DNA of 64,000 nt from a bacterium. GTDB lineage: Bacteria > Zhuqueibacterota > Zhuqueibacteria > Zhuqueibacterales > Zhuqueibacteraceae. The stretch is from the NCBI GenBank assembly GCA_023150945.1, contig JAKLJX010000001.1, positions 801,693 through 865,692 of the forward strand, in the 5' to 3' direction. Shown piece by piece: positions 40,479 to 48,588 of the stretch (the stretch's first letter is position 1; each line of letters starts with the position of its first letter). The translations under genes were made by a program, and so were the position numbers. The notes beneath the pieces are model-generated. The model did not search any database and was not told the origin of the DNA. It saw nothing but the letters and a program-made list of their open reading frames with translations.

Positions 40479-41573
40479 TCAAGGCTGGCGGCGGTCGAGA
40501 TTTGCCTGCCACACACGCAGCAGATTGCCGCCGTTGATCTTGTTGATTTCTTCCGCGGTGTAGCCTCTTTTCAAAAGCTCGGCTGTCAGTTGGGGATAAC
40601 AGCTCACGTCTTCCAGGCCGGCCGGCATCTCGTCCACGCCGTCGAAGTCGCTGCCCAAACCGACATGATCGATGCCGATCAGTTTCACAGCATAATCGAT
40701 GTGCTTGATGACGTCTTGCAGCGTTTGCCGGCGCCGGCGATAATCGTCACTCAAGAACATCGAACCGAAGTTGATGCAGACTACGCCGCCGTTTTTCTTC
40801 AAGCCGAGCAGCATCTCGTCCGACAGGTTGCGTTGAAACGTGCGGAATCTTCTCAAGCTCGAATGCGAAGCAATCACCGGCGATTGCGAGAGCTGCAACA
40901 CCTGCCCAAAGGCCTGATCCGATATATGCGAAACGTCGATCATCATGCCGAGGCGGTTCATCTCCGCCACGACCTGCTTTCCGAACGCGCTCAGACCGCG
41001 ATGGGTGCGGCGGCTGTCATAGGAAGAATCGCAGATTTGATTATCCTGATTGTGGCAGAGCGTGAGGTAGCGAATGCCCTGTTGATAGAAGTGTTGCAAG
41101 CGGGCGAGGTCACGGCCGATCGGGGTGCCGTTTTCCAGGCTCATGATGACGGCGTGCTTGCCGGCATCGGCGAGGCGCCGCACCTCGGCGGGGGTGTCGG
41201 CGAATGCCGCCAGTTGCGGATTGGCGGCCACGATGCGCGTGAGCATTTCGATGAGGCGTTGCGCCTCGTGGAAAGCGCCGTCCGGTTGGGCACTGAAACG
41301 GTTCGACACAAAAATCGCGAAGAAGGAGGCATCCAGTCCGCCTGCGCGGGCGCGAATGAAATCAAAGTGGCCCGAAGCGAGACGTTGGGAAAGCTCCGCG
41401 CGGGATTTCGTTCTCGTCAGGTGATAGAGAACATCGATATGCGCGTCGAGCACCAGCGATTGGGCATGAATGCTCGCGGCGCGCTCGGCGGCACTGGCCG
41501 CGCCCGGCCGCGCCGGTTGGGCAGAAAGCGCAGTGGCAAGGAGAAGGGTGGAGATTGCGGCTCGCAGGATCAT
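40479..41573 (-). CDS. M19 membrane (renal-type) dipeptidase, exported
   Basis: A 364-residue metallodipeptidase with a signal peptide (MILRAAISTLLLATALSAQ); the ATG at 41573 is chosen because the frame upstream of it is a shadow. M19 enzymes hydrolyse dipeptides, and some D-amino-acid containing ones, using two zinc ions. The metal ligands are visible: H-x-D in DAHIDVLYH, Glu in SLENG, His in DVSHIS and ASHSSLR, and Asp in GSDFDG. ATG 41573 follows a structured intergenic repeat. It could recycle cell-wall or food-derived dipeptides in the periplasm. Confidence 0.92.
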   Translation of the reverse strand: MILRAAISTLLLATALSAQPARPGAASAAERAASIHAQSLVLDAHIDVLYHLTRTKSRAELSQRLASGHFDFIRARAGGLDASFFAIFVSNRFSAQPDGAFHEAQRLIEMLTRIVAANPQLAAFADTPAEVRRLADAGKHAVIMSLENGTPIGRDLARLQHFYQQGIRYLTLCHNQDNQICDSSYDSRRTHRGLSAFGKQVVAEMNRLGMMIDVSHISDQAFGQVLQLSQSPVIASHSSLRRFRTFQRNLSDEMLLGLKKNGGVVCINFGSMFLSDDYRRRRQTLQDVIKHIDYAVKLIGIDHVGLGSDFDGVDEMPAGLEDVSCYPQLTAELLKRGYTAEEINKINGGNLLRVWQANLDRRQP

Positions 41574-41612
41574 CTGGCAGCTTCTTCGATTCGAATGAAG
41601 GGCAGGCCGTTG

Positions 41613-41709
41613 GTTGTCCTTCTGCAAGAATCCTCTTGAGCGCAGGGCCAATCCTCGACCGGGCGAGGAGACCGGCGCCGGGAAGGATTCTTGCAGAAGA
41701 ACAGGCAAC
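41613..41709. repeat. Large nested inverted repeat between the dipeptidase and a lipoprotein gene
   Basis: The arm CTTCTGCAAGAATCCT (within 41613-41634) matches AGGATTCTTGCAGAAG (within 41684-41709); flanking bases GTTG and CAAC also pair. The loop of about 50 bases contains a second stem, CCTCG (41653-41657) and CGAGG (41664-41668). There is no T-run, so it is unlikely to be a plain terminator. Confidence 0.75.
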
Positions 41710-41738
41710 AGGGCGAGGCGGCATGCCGGCAAAGGCCG

Positions 41739-42860
41739 CTATAAGGGAATCGACCCGCCCGTGGGTGTCACAAGCATGAGCTTGGCAAAATCGTCGCGCA
41801 CCAGCAGGGGCTGCAGATTGGCGCGCAGCGTGCGGGTGAGATACGCTTCGCAAGCGTCCGCGTTGGCATCATGCCGGAGAAAGACGAACGCGGTGTCGTT
41901 TGCAATGCGGTTGAAGTGAACGGTAAAATCATGCACCCGGCAGCCGCCGCTGTAAGAGACTGCCGTGCGCAACACCTCGCCGGCGAGCGCGGTGGAATCT
42001 GCATGCAAAGAGTAGCCGTCGCCGAAATCCAATTCCCGCGGCTGCGGATCGAAGGGAATCAGATCCTCACCCACCGTGAAGCTCTCCGAAATCACGTGCG
42101 CCATCTGTGTGCTGTCGCCTGCGGGATGGACTTGCAGCAGCAGGCGGAAGATACCGGATAGTTTTTCATAATTCAACCAGTAACCATGAAAACTGGCGCT
42201 GGGCGCAATCGTGAACTGCCGCACACCCTCCAAGGCAATGGGCAAGCGTACGCTCGTCCAATAGTCGTTTTGCTTCTGCTGTACAATGAAACCGCTGCCT
42301 TGCGCCGCGAGCAGCCAGTCGCCGCCCATGCGATCGGCGCCGGTTGCCGTGAAGGAATACGAGCTCGGGTTGATCAGTTGAAAGTTGATGGCTTCATCAA
42401 TGCCAAAGGCAGGCTTGTCGGCCTGTAATCGCAGATTCATGCCGGAAAGCCTGAAACCGTGCTGCTCGAACACCGGCAAGTCTTGCTGGCTGATTTGCAG
42501 GAATGCCGCATAGCCGGCTGGACATGTGCATGCGGCGCAAACGGCGTCTGCCACGGATTCGGCGCGATACTCCGCAAAATCCACCCCGCGCTTGAGAAAG
42601 TACAAGCGCAAGATATCGCGTTCACGTTCATGCGGATATTGTGAGGGATCATTGCCATGCCCTTGCAACCATTCCTGTTGCCAGGGATTGCTCAAGCATT
42701 GTAACGGCATGGTTTCAACCCAAACCAGCGCACCGCGGCGCGCAAAGGGCTGGTTGAGCTGGGCCTCCACCGGCCCGGTGGCGGTGTGATCACAAGCCGT
42801 GACCACCAGCAATAACAACAAAGCGGCGGCATACGCGAGTCGATTTGCAAAAGGTCGCAT
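41739..42860 (-). CDS. Lipoprotein of unknown function
   Basis: A 373-residue lipoprotein: MRPFANRLAYAAALLLLLVVTAC ends with a clear lipobox cysteine. The mature part carries a Cys cluster (CAACTCP) within a segment after QCLSNPWQQEW, followed by beta-rich modules. The segment FGIDEAINFQLINPSSYSF resembles the intracellular proteinase inhibitor (BsuPI-like) sandwich, but this is a weak match from memory. It is in the same orientation as the dipeptidase, TIMP-like and serpin genes. No catalytic motif is evident. Confidence 0.7.
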   Translation of the reverse strand: MRPFANRLAYAAALLLLLVVTACDHTATGPVEAQLNQPFARRGALVWVETMPLQCLSNPWQQEWLQGHGNDPSQYPHERERDILRLYFLKRGVDFAEYRAESVADAVCAACTCPAGYAAFLQISQQDLPVFEQHGFRLSGMNLRLQADKPAFGIDEAINFQLINPSSYSFTATGADRMGGDWLLAAQGSGFIVQQKQNDYWTSVRLPIALEGVRQFTIAPSASFHGYWLNYEKLSGIFRLLLQVHPAGDSTQMAHVISESFTVGEDLIPFDPQPRELDFGDGYSLHADSTALAGEVLRTAVSYSGGCRVHDFTVHFNRIANDTAFVFLRHDANADACEAYLTRTLRANLQPLLVRDDFAKLMLVTPTGGSIPL

Positions 42861-42954
42861 AGGTCTGCTGAGGATCTTGGGTTTCGTGATGATTTCTCAA
42901 GAAAAGTTGTGTTGCACGAAAGCGTCCATAATCTTCGTCATCTGGAAAGGCTTT

Positions 42955-43524
42955 TTAGTGTTTCACCTCGTGATTGTGCTTCACAAGATGCTTGCAGCAC
43001 GGCAATTTGCGGGACGCTCTTTGCCGGAACAAACAGACGAAGACACCCGCGAACAAGTAAATGTCGCTGGCAAGAATATTGTCGCAGCCGCAGCCCCTCG
43101 CACGGCGCGTCACACCGGGTTGTGTCGTCAAGAACGCCAAATCTTCGCCGGCGCGGTCGATCAACCTGGTGCGTGTGCAATTGTTGGTTGCCAGCCGGCC
43201 CTCCGGGTTTTCGTAGGCATAGATCAGATATGTCTTGCCCTTTTGAAAATAGAAGCCGCACATGGCGCTGTTGGAGGCGGTAATGATTTCGGTCGTGAGA
43301 TCTTTCTTGCCTTTCCAAACTTCTGAGGCACTGATCCTGACGGTGAGAGAATATGATGCCGGTCCCTCCTGGATGTCAATCACCATACCCGTGAGCACGG
43401 CCTCCGCTTGCTCAAAGGCCTGTGCCGGTGGCGGTGTCGGCACACAGGAGCAGGGCTGCGCCGGTGAGGCAGCGGCGATCATCACCAATGCCGCCAACAT
43501 GGAAATGAAAGTCTTGTTGTTCAT
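42955..43524 (-). CDS. Secreted TIMP/NTR-like protein
   Basis: A 189-residue exported protein. After a signal peptide (MNNKTFISMLAALVMIAAAS) it begins CSCVPTPPPAQAFEQAEAVLTGMV, followed by VWKGKK, CGFYFQKGKTYLIYAY and NNCTRTR. This order of Cys, hydrophobic strand and C-G motifs is like the N-terminal domain of tissue inhibitors of metalloproteinases. Inhibition by TIMPs uses the free N-terminal cysteine, which here would be exposed only after exact signal cleavage. The C-terminus is Cys- and His-rich with one hydrophobic stretch (DIYLFAGVFVCLF). A paralogous N-domain occurs in the next gene. Confidence 0.7.
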   Translation of the reverse strand: MNNKTFISMLAALVMIAAASPAQPCSCVPTPPPAQAFEQAEAVLTGMVIDIQEGPASYSLTVRISASEVWKGKKDLTTEIITASNSAMCGFYFQKGKTYLIYAYENPEGRLATNNCTRTRLIDRAGEDLAFLTTQPGVTRRARGCGCDNILASDIYLFAGVFVCLFRQRASRKLPCCKHLVKHNHEVKH

Positions 43525-43550
43525 TGTCTCATCTCATGGCGAAGGCCGAG

Positions 43551-44783
43551 TTATTGTATCACCGCCAGCTTGCGCGTTTGCGCGAAGCTGCCCGCCGTCA
43601 ATTTGTAAAAATAAACGCCGCTGGGCACGCGTTCGCCGCGCTGATCCCGGCCATTCCAGGTGACGACATAATCGCCCGGGCCATGCCGGCGCTGCACCAG
43701 CGTGTTGAGCGCACGGCCGAGGATATCGTAAATCGTCAATGTCACTTGTGTCTCCCGCGACAAACGATAGTGAATCGCAGTCGTGTTCAAAAACGGCTCA
43801 GCGCTGGCCGGCGCAAAGGGATTGGGATAGTTCTGCCTCAGCTCGAGCGTTTGAGGCAAGGCCGGCGAAGAAGGAGCATCAATCCCGGTGGGGATCTTCT
43901 GGCCGTCGATGATGGCGCTGGCCAGGGGATATTCAATCACGGCAAAGCCCAGCAGCTCGCGCCGCACCGGGCCGAGGTTGGGAGTATACCATTCGATCCA
44001 ATCATTATCCGCGCCGGGGAATCTGAAATAGAAACGATAACACGGAAAGAAGTGCCCGGCCTCGACCCGGATGGTGTCGGTTGTGCTTTCGAGCGTCACG
44101 GTCCATTCGGCCAGGTGTTGGGGACCGTAAACGTGCCAGCTCTCGCCGATCTTCGCGCTGAATTTGAGCCAAATTTGTTCCTCATTCTCGTGGCGCACGA
44201 TCAGTTCCAGCGAATCATTCATGCGCAGCAGGGGGCGGGGAAATTCACGGAATTGATCGAATTGGTAGTACAAATGCCCGGCCGTAAGCGTGGTGTCGAG
44301 AATAGTCTCAGTCGTCGTGCCCGGAAAGTTTGAGCCGAACGTCCACGCGTTGCCGATTGTCAGTGGCAGGTAGGCAACCGAGTCCAAATAGTTCAAGTCC
44401 TCCTGCGCGAAGGACTCATGGCGCGTGCGGGTACAGAGGTTGGTCGACAGCGGTTCCTCCCCATATTGGTAAGCGTAAATGAGATAGGTTTCGCCGACCC
44501 GGAAGTCATAACCGCAGCCCGCCTCATCGAAGGGAGTGAACAGCGTGTCCGCCGCGCTCTTGTTGCCCTTCCATGTCTTCAAGACGTCAAGATGGGCACG
44601 CCGCTGATGGATGGCGGGGATCGCTTCAAACGAAAGAACCTTGCCCAGAAAAACGGCGTCCGCCTCGGCAAAGGCGCGCGACGGCGGTGGCGGCTGTCGG
44701 CAGGTGCAAGCCGATAGATCTTCGGCGTAGAGGAACAACCAGGAGGCAAAGGCGGCAAACAAGCACACTTTTCTTGCAGACAT
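43551..44783 (-). CDS. Secreted TIMP/NTR-like protein with C-terminal sorting domain
   Basis: A 410-residue exported protein. It carries a signal peptide (ending DLSA) directly followed by CTCRQPPPPSRAFAEADAVFLG, which parallels the CSCVPTPPP start of the neighbour at 42955, then TWKGNKS, GCGYDFRVGETYLIYAYQYG and NLCTRTRH. A middle beta-rich domain of about 150 residues is unassigned. The end has NYPNPFAPASAE and a tail with RKLAVIQ, a sorting domain. GGAG lies six bases before the ATG at 44783. It is the second of a tandem TIMP-like pair and may be surface-displayed. Confidence 0.75.
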   Translation of the reverse strand: MSARKVCLFAAFASWLFLYAEDLSACTCRQPPPPSRAFAEADAVFLGKVLSFEAIPAIHQRRAHLDVLKTWKGNKSAADTLFTPFDEAGCGYDFRVGETYLIYAYQYGEEPLSTNLCTRTRHESFAQEDLNYLDSVAYLPLTIGNAWTFGSNFPGTTTETILDTTLTAGHLYYQFDQFREFPRPLLRMNDSLELIVRHENEEQIWLKFSAKIGESWHVYGPQHLAEWTVTLESTTDTIRVEAGHFFPCYRFYFRFPGADNDWIEWYTPNLGPVRRELLGFAVIEYPLASAIIDGQKIPTGIDAPSSPALPQTLELRQNYPNPFAPASAEPFLNTTAIHYRLSRETQVTLTIYDILGRALNTLVQRRHGPGDYVVTWNGRDQRGERVPSGVYFYKLTAGSFAQTRKLAVIQ

Positions 44784-44803
44784 GAGATCTCCGGGTGAAG
44801 GTG

Positions 44804-46024
44804 TTATTGGGGATATTCCATTTTGCCGATGAACAAAATCGTTTGCGAATGGCTGTCGCGAATGGCGAACAGGAACGGACGATCGATTCGGAATTGAGGA
44901 GGAGCGGAGACGACGCCGATGCCCACGGAAGTGACGGCGGCGGCCTCGGTGCCTTCTTCATTGACTTCCACAAATGTCTTGTGTTTGACTTCACTGATCA
45001 GCAAGCGTTGCGACTTGCACATTTGCGAAAAGTCTGCGCGCTCCGTAAAAGCAACTCCCATTCCCAGGCTTTGGAGTGCCCTGTTCAAAGTGATGTCGAA
45101 AGTCATCGTAAACTTGGGCATGGCAATCATTAACTCGCGTTCGGCAAAGCCGTTCATCCACTCCGCCCAGGTTTCCGCGTTCAAAGCTGAAATCAGTGAA
45201 TCCAGCGAGATGCCGGGGTTAGGCAGTAGAATCGTCATGCTGAAACCGGCGTCGCCGTAGGGCAGATCAACCGCCTGCAAGGTCGGATGCTGAGCATAGC
45301 GCACGCCGGCTTTTTGGTGCATCATTCTGCAGGGCTGCTGTGCGCCATTCGCTGTGATGAACCAATCGTCCCGCGTATTGGCGGGGTCGAACTGGTATGT
45401 CCACTTGCCCTTGAAGTAGATTGCATTGATGAGGAACATCACATGTTCGGGCTTGATTTCATCGATGATTTTCGGAATGCGGCCGTGCGTGTTGTCGCTC
45501 ACCCAGGTGTTGATGAGATTGAGGGTGGCCGGCGCGCTGAAATCAACGCCGCTGACGCGCGCGTTGAAATAGGTTTGGTTGCGCTTGAGGAATTCGGGCT
45601 CGAATGCCATTTCCTGCCGGTGCCAGATCGAATTGGCGATTTGAAATTCCACGCGCGGGTCGAGTTGCATGAGCAGCGCGATCAAGCTTTGATAGGATTG
45701 ATTGATCTCCTCCTGCGACAAACCGGCCAGTTCCAAAGTGTTTTGCATGGCTTCGTAAGTTTCGCCGTTGGCGCCGTTCAAGGTCATGCCCAAGGCCATG
45801 GCCACACTCAACGGCGAGAGGAAGAGGTTCTCGCCCGGCCGTTGCTGCACGACTTCGCGAAAGAGCTGCAAGCCGAAGCGATTGCCCGAGACCACCAATT
45901 TCTTTTCGAAGGAGGTCAGCTCGCGGAAGCTGCGGTTGTCGGGCGTGACCACGTTGTGTTCGCATTGTACCAACCACAGGCTCAGACCCAGCAAGAGCAG
46001 GAGCCGCAAAAACTGGAGTTTCAT
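44804..46024 (-). CDS. Serpin, probable lipoprotein
   Basis: A 406-residue serpin. The N-terminus has a hydrophobic signal with Cys21 after LWLVQ, an atypical lipobox. Serpin signatures are present: SPLSVAMALGMTLNGANGETYEAM, LINAIYFKGKWTYQFDP, and the hinge EEGTEAAAVT. Aligning the reactive loop to alpha-1-antitrypsin without gaps places the scissile bond at Val372-Ser373 (P1 Val, P1' Ser), suggesting inhibition of elastase-like serine proteases. The loop hinge is small-residue rich, as needed for inhibitory serpins. GAGG precedes the ATG. Target is unknown. Confidence 0.93.
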   Translation of the reverse strand: MKLQFLRLLLLLGLSLWLVQCEHNVVTPDNRSFRELTSFEKKLVVSGNRFGLQLFREVVQQRPGENLFLSPLSVAMALGMTLNGANGETYEAMQNTLELAGLSQEEINQSYQSLIALLMQLDPRVEFQIANSIWHRQEMAFEPEFLKRNQTYFNARVSGVDFSAPATLNLINTWVSDNTHGRIPKIIDEIKPEHVMFLINAIYFKGKWTYQFDPANTRDDWFITANGAQQPCRMMHQKAGVRYAQHPTLQAVDLPYGDAGFSMTILLPNPGISLDSLISALNAETWAEWMNGFAERELMIAMPKFTMTFDITLNRALQSLGMGVAFTERADFSQMCKSQRLLISEVKHKTFVEVNEEGTEAAAVTSVGIGVVSAPPQFRIDRPFLFAIRDSHSQTILFIGKMEYPQ

Positions 46025-46050
46025 GTGTGCCTCGCTTCTGTGTGTTGCGT

Positions 46051-46479
46051 TCAGGGCGTTCTTGTAATCTGTAGCAGCGCTTTATAGTCAGAAGGCTGGA
46101 TTGTTTCACTCGCTGCCCGCCAGGGATCGAGCTGCAGCAGAGTGATTTCGTATCCGAGCGTGGCGATCGGCAAATGGCAGCAGGTGTCGGCTTGCGCAAC
46201 ATAACCGGGTATGGCGACTGTCACAGATTTCGATCCGAATTTCCTGCTACTCAACGAAAGACGAATGTCCGCGCTGCCCGGTATCGTACATCGGTATTTC
46301 CTGGGGCATCTGGAATCGCCCAGAACCTGAAGAAAACCGATCGTGACCTCGTCTGCCGCGAGGCGGCGGTGCTCGCCATAATGCAGCCAGAACGGCGTGT
46401 CCACCGTTGCCACCGGGGTTGTGAGGTTGGAATCACAGGCCGCGGCCAGCAGCGCGCCCAGAATGAACAGCCCTTTCAT
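46051..46479 (-). CDS. Small lipoprotein of unknown function
   Basis: A 142-residue lipoprotein with MKGLFILGALLAAAC as signal and lipobox. The ATG at 46479 has GAGG six bases upstream; the GTG at 46491 lies upstream of that box. The mature part has the pattern EVTIGFLQVLGDSRCPRKYRC and ends YEITLLQLDPW, a small beta-sandwich family seen as unnamed lipoproteins in several phyla. It ends 26 bases before the serpin starts (46024) and runs in the same direction, so the two may be co-transcribed. Confidence 0.65.
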   Translation of the reverse strand: MKGLFILGALLAAACDSNLTTPVATVDTPFWLHYGEHRRLAADEVTIGFLQVLGDSRCPRKYRCTIPGSADIRLSLSSRKFGSKSVTVAIPGYVAQADTCCHLPIATLGYEITLLQLDPWRAASETIQPSDYKALLQITRTP

Positions 46480-46625
46480 GATCAGCCTCACGATTTGAGA
46501 AACGGCAGACGGCGCGCCACTCGAGAATCGGCCAGCACCGTCATGCCAGTTGTTCTATGAGAATCTGCCGGGCACCATTCTGTTTTTCTGCTGAACGTGG
46601 CCGGCGGGATTCTCGATCGCAAATG

Positions 46626-48422
46626 TCAGAGGTTGAACAGCACGGCGAATTGCCAGGTTTCCAAATCCGTCGGTGAAGCGCCCAGCCCCACGTCGATGCG
46701 CACGGCCTTCACCGGCTGGAAACTCGCGCCGGCGCGGAAATTCAAAGAGGCTTCGCTGCGGCGCACCGGCACGGCGCGATAGCGATCAACCCGCTCCGGC
46801 GGATTCTGCGGGGTCGAACCTTCCGGCCGGATGACGATGGTGGAATCGGTACGAAACCAAATGTCAACCACCTCGTCGGTCTTGATGCTGAGAAACTGTT
46901 TGATCGCCGCCAGATGCACCGACCAGTGCGGTCCAATGCCGAAGGTCATGGCCACCGGCAGGGCGACGCGCGTGGTCTTGAGGCGCTTGTCAAGACGCAG
47001 CGTCTTGTCTTCGATGCCGATGGTGGTCTGTGCCGGAGACCACGGTGTGGAGACCAATTGCCGGCTGGCGCGGTAAACTTGCGCATCTTCATACACCAGA
47101 GCCTTGCTTTCATCCTGCTCGAGGTGCACGGCCACGGTGGCTTCACTGTTTTTGTACATGGGAATCACCAGTCCGGCGCTGCCGCTTCGCCGCGTGCGGG
47201 TCTCTTCGCCCGCGCCCTGGCGATTGTCGCTGAATTTGGAATTGTAGGCCGGCTCGTAAATCACGCTGTCGGGATAATTGCGGTAGCGATAGCGGTGAAA
47301 GCTGGTGTCGAGCACCGCGCCGGTGTTGGTCAGGTCGAGATCGGATTTGTGATACTCCAGCCGGAAGCGGAAAGCGATGTTGTTTTGCATGGGCAATTCG
47401 CCATGAATGCCGGCGAAGCGCGTTGTGCCTTCGTGGCGCCAGCGGCTGTCACTCTGGTGGGAGTAGTAGGAGCGGCTGAAATACTCGGACTGTGTTTCGG
47501 AGCCATAGGTGTAAGCGCTGCTGTCGCGATCGCCGCTGGATTGAGCGTGATGGCCGGTAATGCCGCCGCCAAAAAAGCCGATTTGCCGCGCCGCCGGCAG
47601 CGTGAACACCGCGCCGGCGCTGAATTCGTTTTGGCGCAGGGCCGCGCCGGCGTTCTTCTCGTTGAGGTAGCGCGACTGATAGGGATAATCGAAATCCCGG
47701 CTGTAGTCATTGAAACGCACGTAATCGCCGGCAATGTCCGTGATGGTGCGGCTCACTTTGGCACCGGCGGCTAGAAACTTGGCGAGTTTGAACGAAAGAT
47801 AAGCTTCCATCATGTGCGCGGTTTCAGTTTTTTCATCAAGCCCGTCTTGTTTGATGTTCGGTTCGATTTCAGGGAACCGGCTGCTTTCCGCCGTGCGCAC
47901 GCCGAAGGCGTCATAGGCGCCGTAATACCAATAGGGAACATATTCATAAAATGTTCCGGAATGATGGGTCAGCTCATAGCTGAGGGCGTATTTTAAGCCC
48001 GGCAGGTATTTCGCGGCAACGTCGCCGAGATAGATCGCCGAAAGCAGCGGCTCGAGCTTGCGTTCCACAGGCCGGGCATAAAAGGGCGGCGCGAAGTAGG
48101 AGTTGTCGTAGAAGTACACCGGGTAAACGCGATACTTCGGTGCTTTGGGCTTTTCGGCGCTGCCCTTGAGGTCGATATAAAGCCGGCTGCCCTCCAGCGA
48201 GGAAAGCGTTGCTGGTTGAAAGGACATCTCGCTCAAGTAATCCGGCAACACGCCGAGCAAGCCGCTGTCGATGTTTTTCAAGTTGAGCGAGAGAATGCGG
48301 TGCGGACGCAGAAAATAGTCGCGCGCGTCAAAGCCCTTTTCCAGCACATAATCGTTCCAGTATTGGGCCTGCAGAGACAGGGGGCCCGACACCATAGCGG
48401 CAAGCAGCAAAAGGCGTTTCAT
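46626..48422 (-). CDS. Outer-membrane beta-barrel protein
   Basis: A 598-residue exported protein: signal peptide MKRLLLLAAMVSGPLSLQA, then alternating hydrophobic/polar strands with many aromatic girdle residues, ending in QFAVLFNL. Segments such as EYVPYWYYGAYDAF and FSRSYYSHQSD are typical of barrel strands. The family was not recognised. GGAGG lies eight bases before the ATG at 48422. Its upstream region contains a hexanucleotide microsatellite, so its expression may be variable. It could be a porin or an assembly-type barrel. Confidence 0.75.
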   Translation of the reverse strand: MKRLLLLAAMVSGPLSLQAQYWNDYVLEKGFDARDYFLRPHRILSLNLKNIDSGLLGVLPDYLSEMSFQPATLSSLEGSRLYIDLKGSAEKPKAPKYRVYPVYFYDNSYFAPPFYARPVERKLEPLLSAIYLGDVAAKYLPGLKYALSYELTHHSGTFYEYVPYWYYGAYDAFGVRTAESSRFPEIEPNIKQDGLDEKTETAHMMEAYLSFKLAKFLAAGAKVSRTITDIAGDYVRFNDYSRDFDYPYQSRYLNEKNAGAALRQNEFSAGAVFTLPAARQIGFFGGGITGHHAQSSGDRDSSAYTYGSETQSEYFSRSYYSHQSDSRWRHEGTTRFAGIHGELPMQNNIAFRFRLEYHKSDLDLTNTGAVLDTSFHRYRYRNYPDSVIYEPAYNSKFSDNRQGAGEETRTRRSGSAGLVIPMYKNSEATVAVHLEQDESKALVYEDAQVYRASRQLVSTPWSPAQTTIGIEDKTLRLDKRLKTTRVALPVAMTFGIGPHWSVHLAAIKQFLSIKTDEVVDIWFRTDSTIVIRPEGSTPQNPPERVDRYRAVPVRRSEASLNFRAGASFQPVKAVRIDVGLGASPTDLETWQFAVLFNL

Positions 48423-48514
48423 GGATGACCCTCCGAAGGAGCATATTGGGGTTGGCTGATTCGAATCAAGTGTTGCCTTGTTTCGTTTCCGCTCCTGCGC
48501 TTCTCATTGCGATG

Positions 48515-48574
48515 AAGAGCAAGAGTAAGAGCAAGAGTAAGAGTAAGAGTAAGAGTAAGAGTAAGAGTAAGGGC
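48515..48574. repeat. Hexanucleotide microsatellite, ten units of AAGAGT/C
   Basis: Ten six-base units run without gaps: AAGAGC, AAGAGT, AAGAGC, then six or seven AAGAGT units and a final AAGGGC. It lies 93-152 bases upstream of the beta-barrel gene's start and 14 bases after the end of the gene at 48589 on the minus strand. Reading it as KSKSKS peptide is a shadow. Confidence 0.95.
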
Positions 48575-48588
48575 TTCCTCGATGGCCA

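Noticed and set aside
48515-48574. CRISPR array
   Set aside because: Units are six bases with no spacers, so it is a microsatellite; no cas genes seen anywhere in the window.
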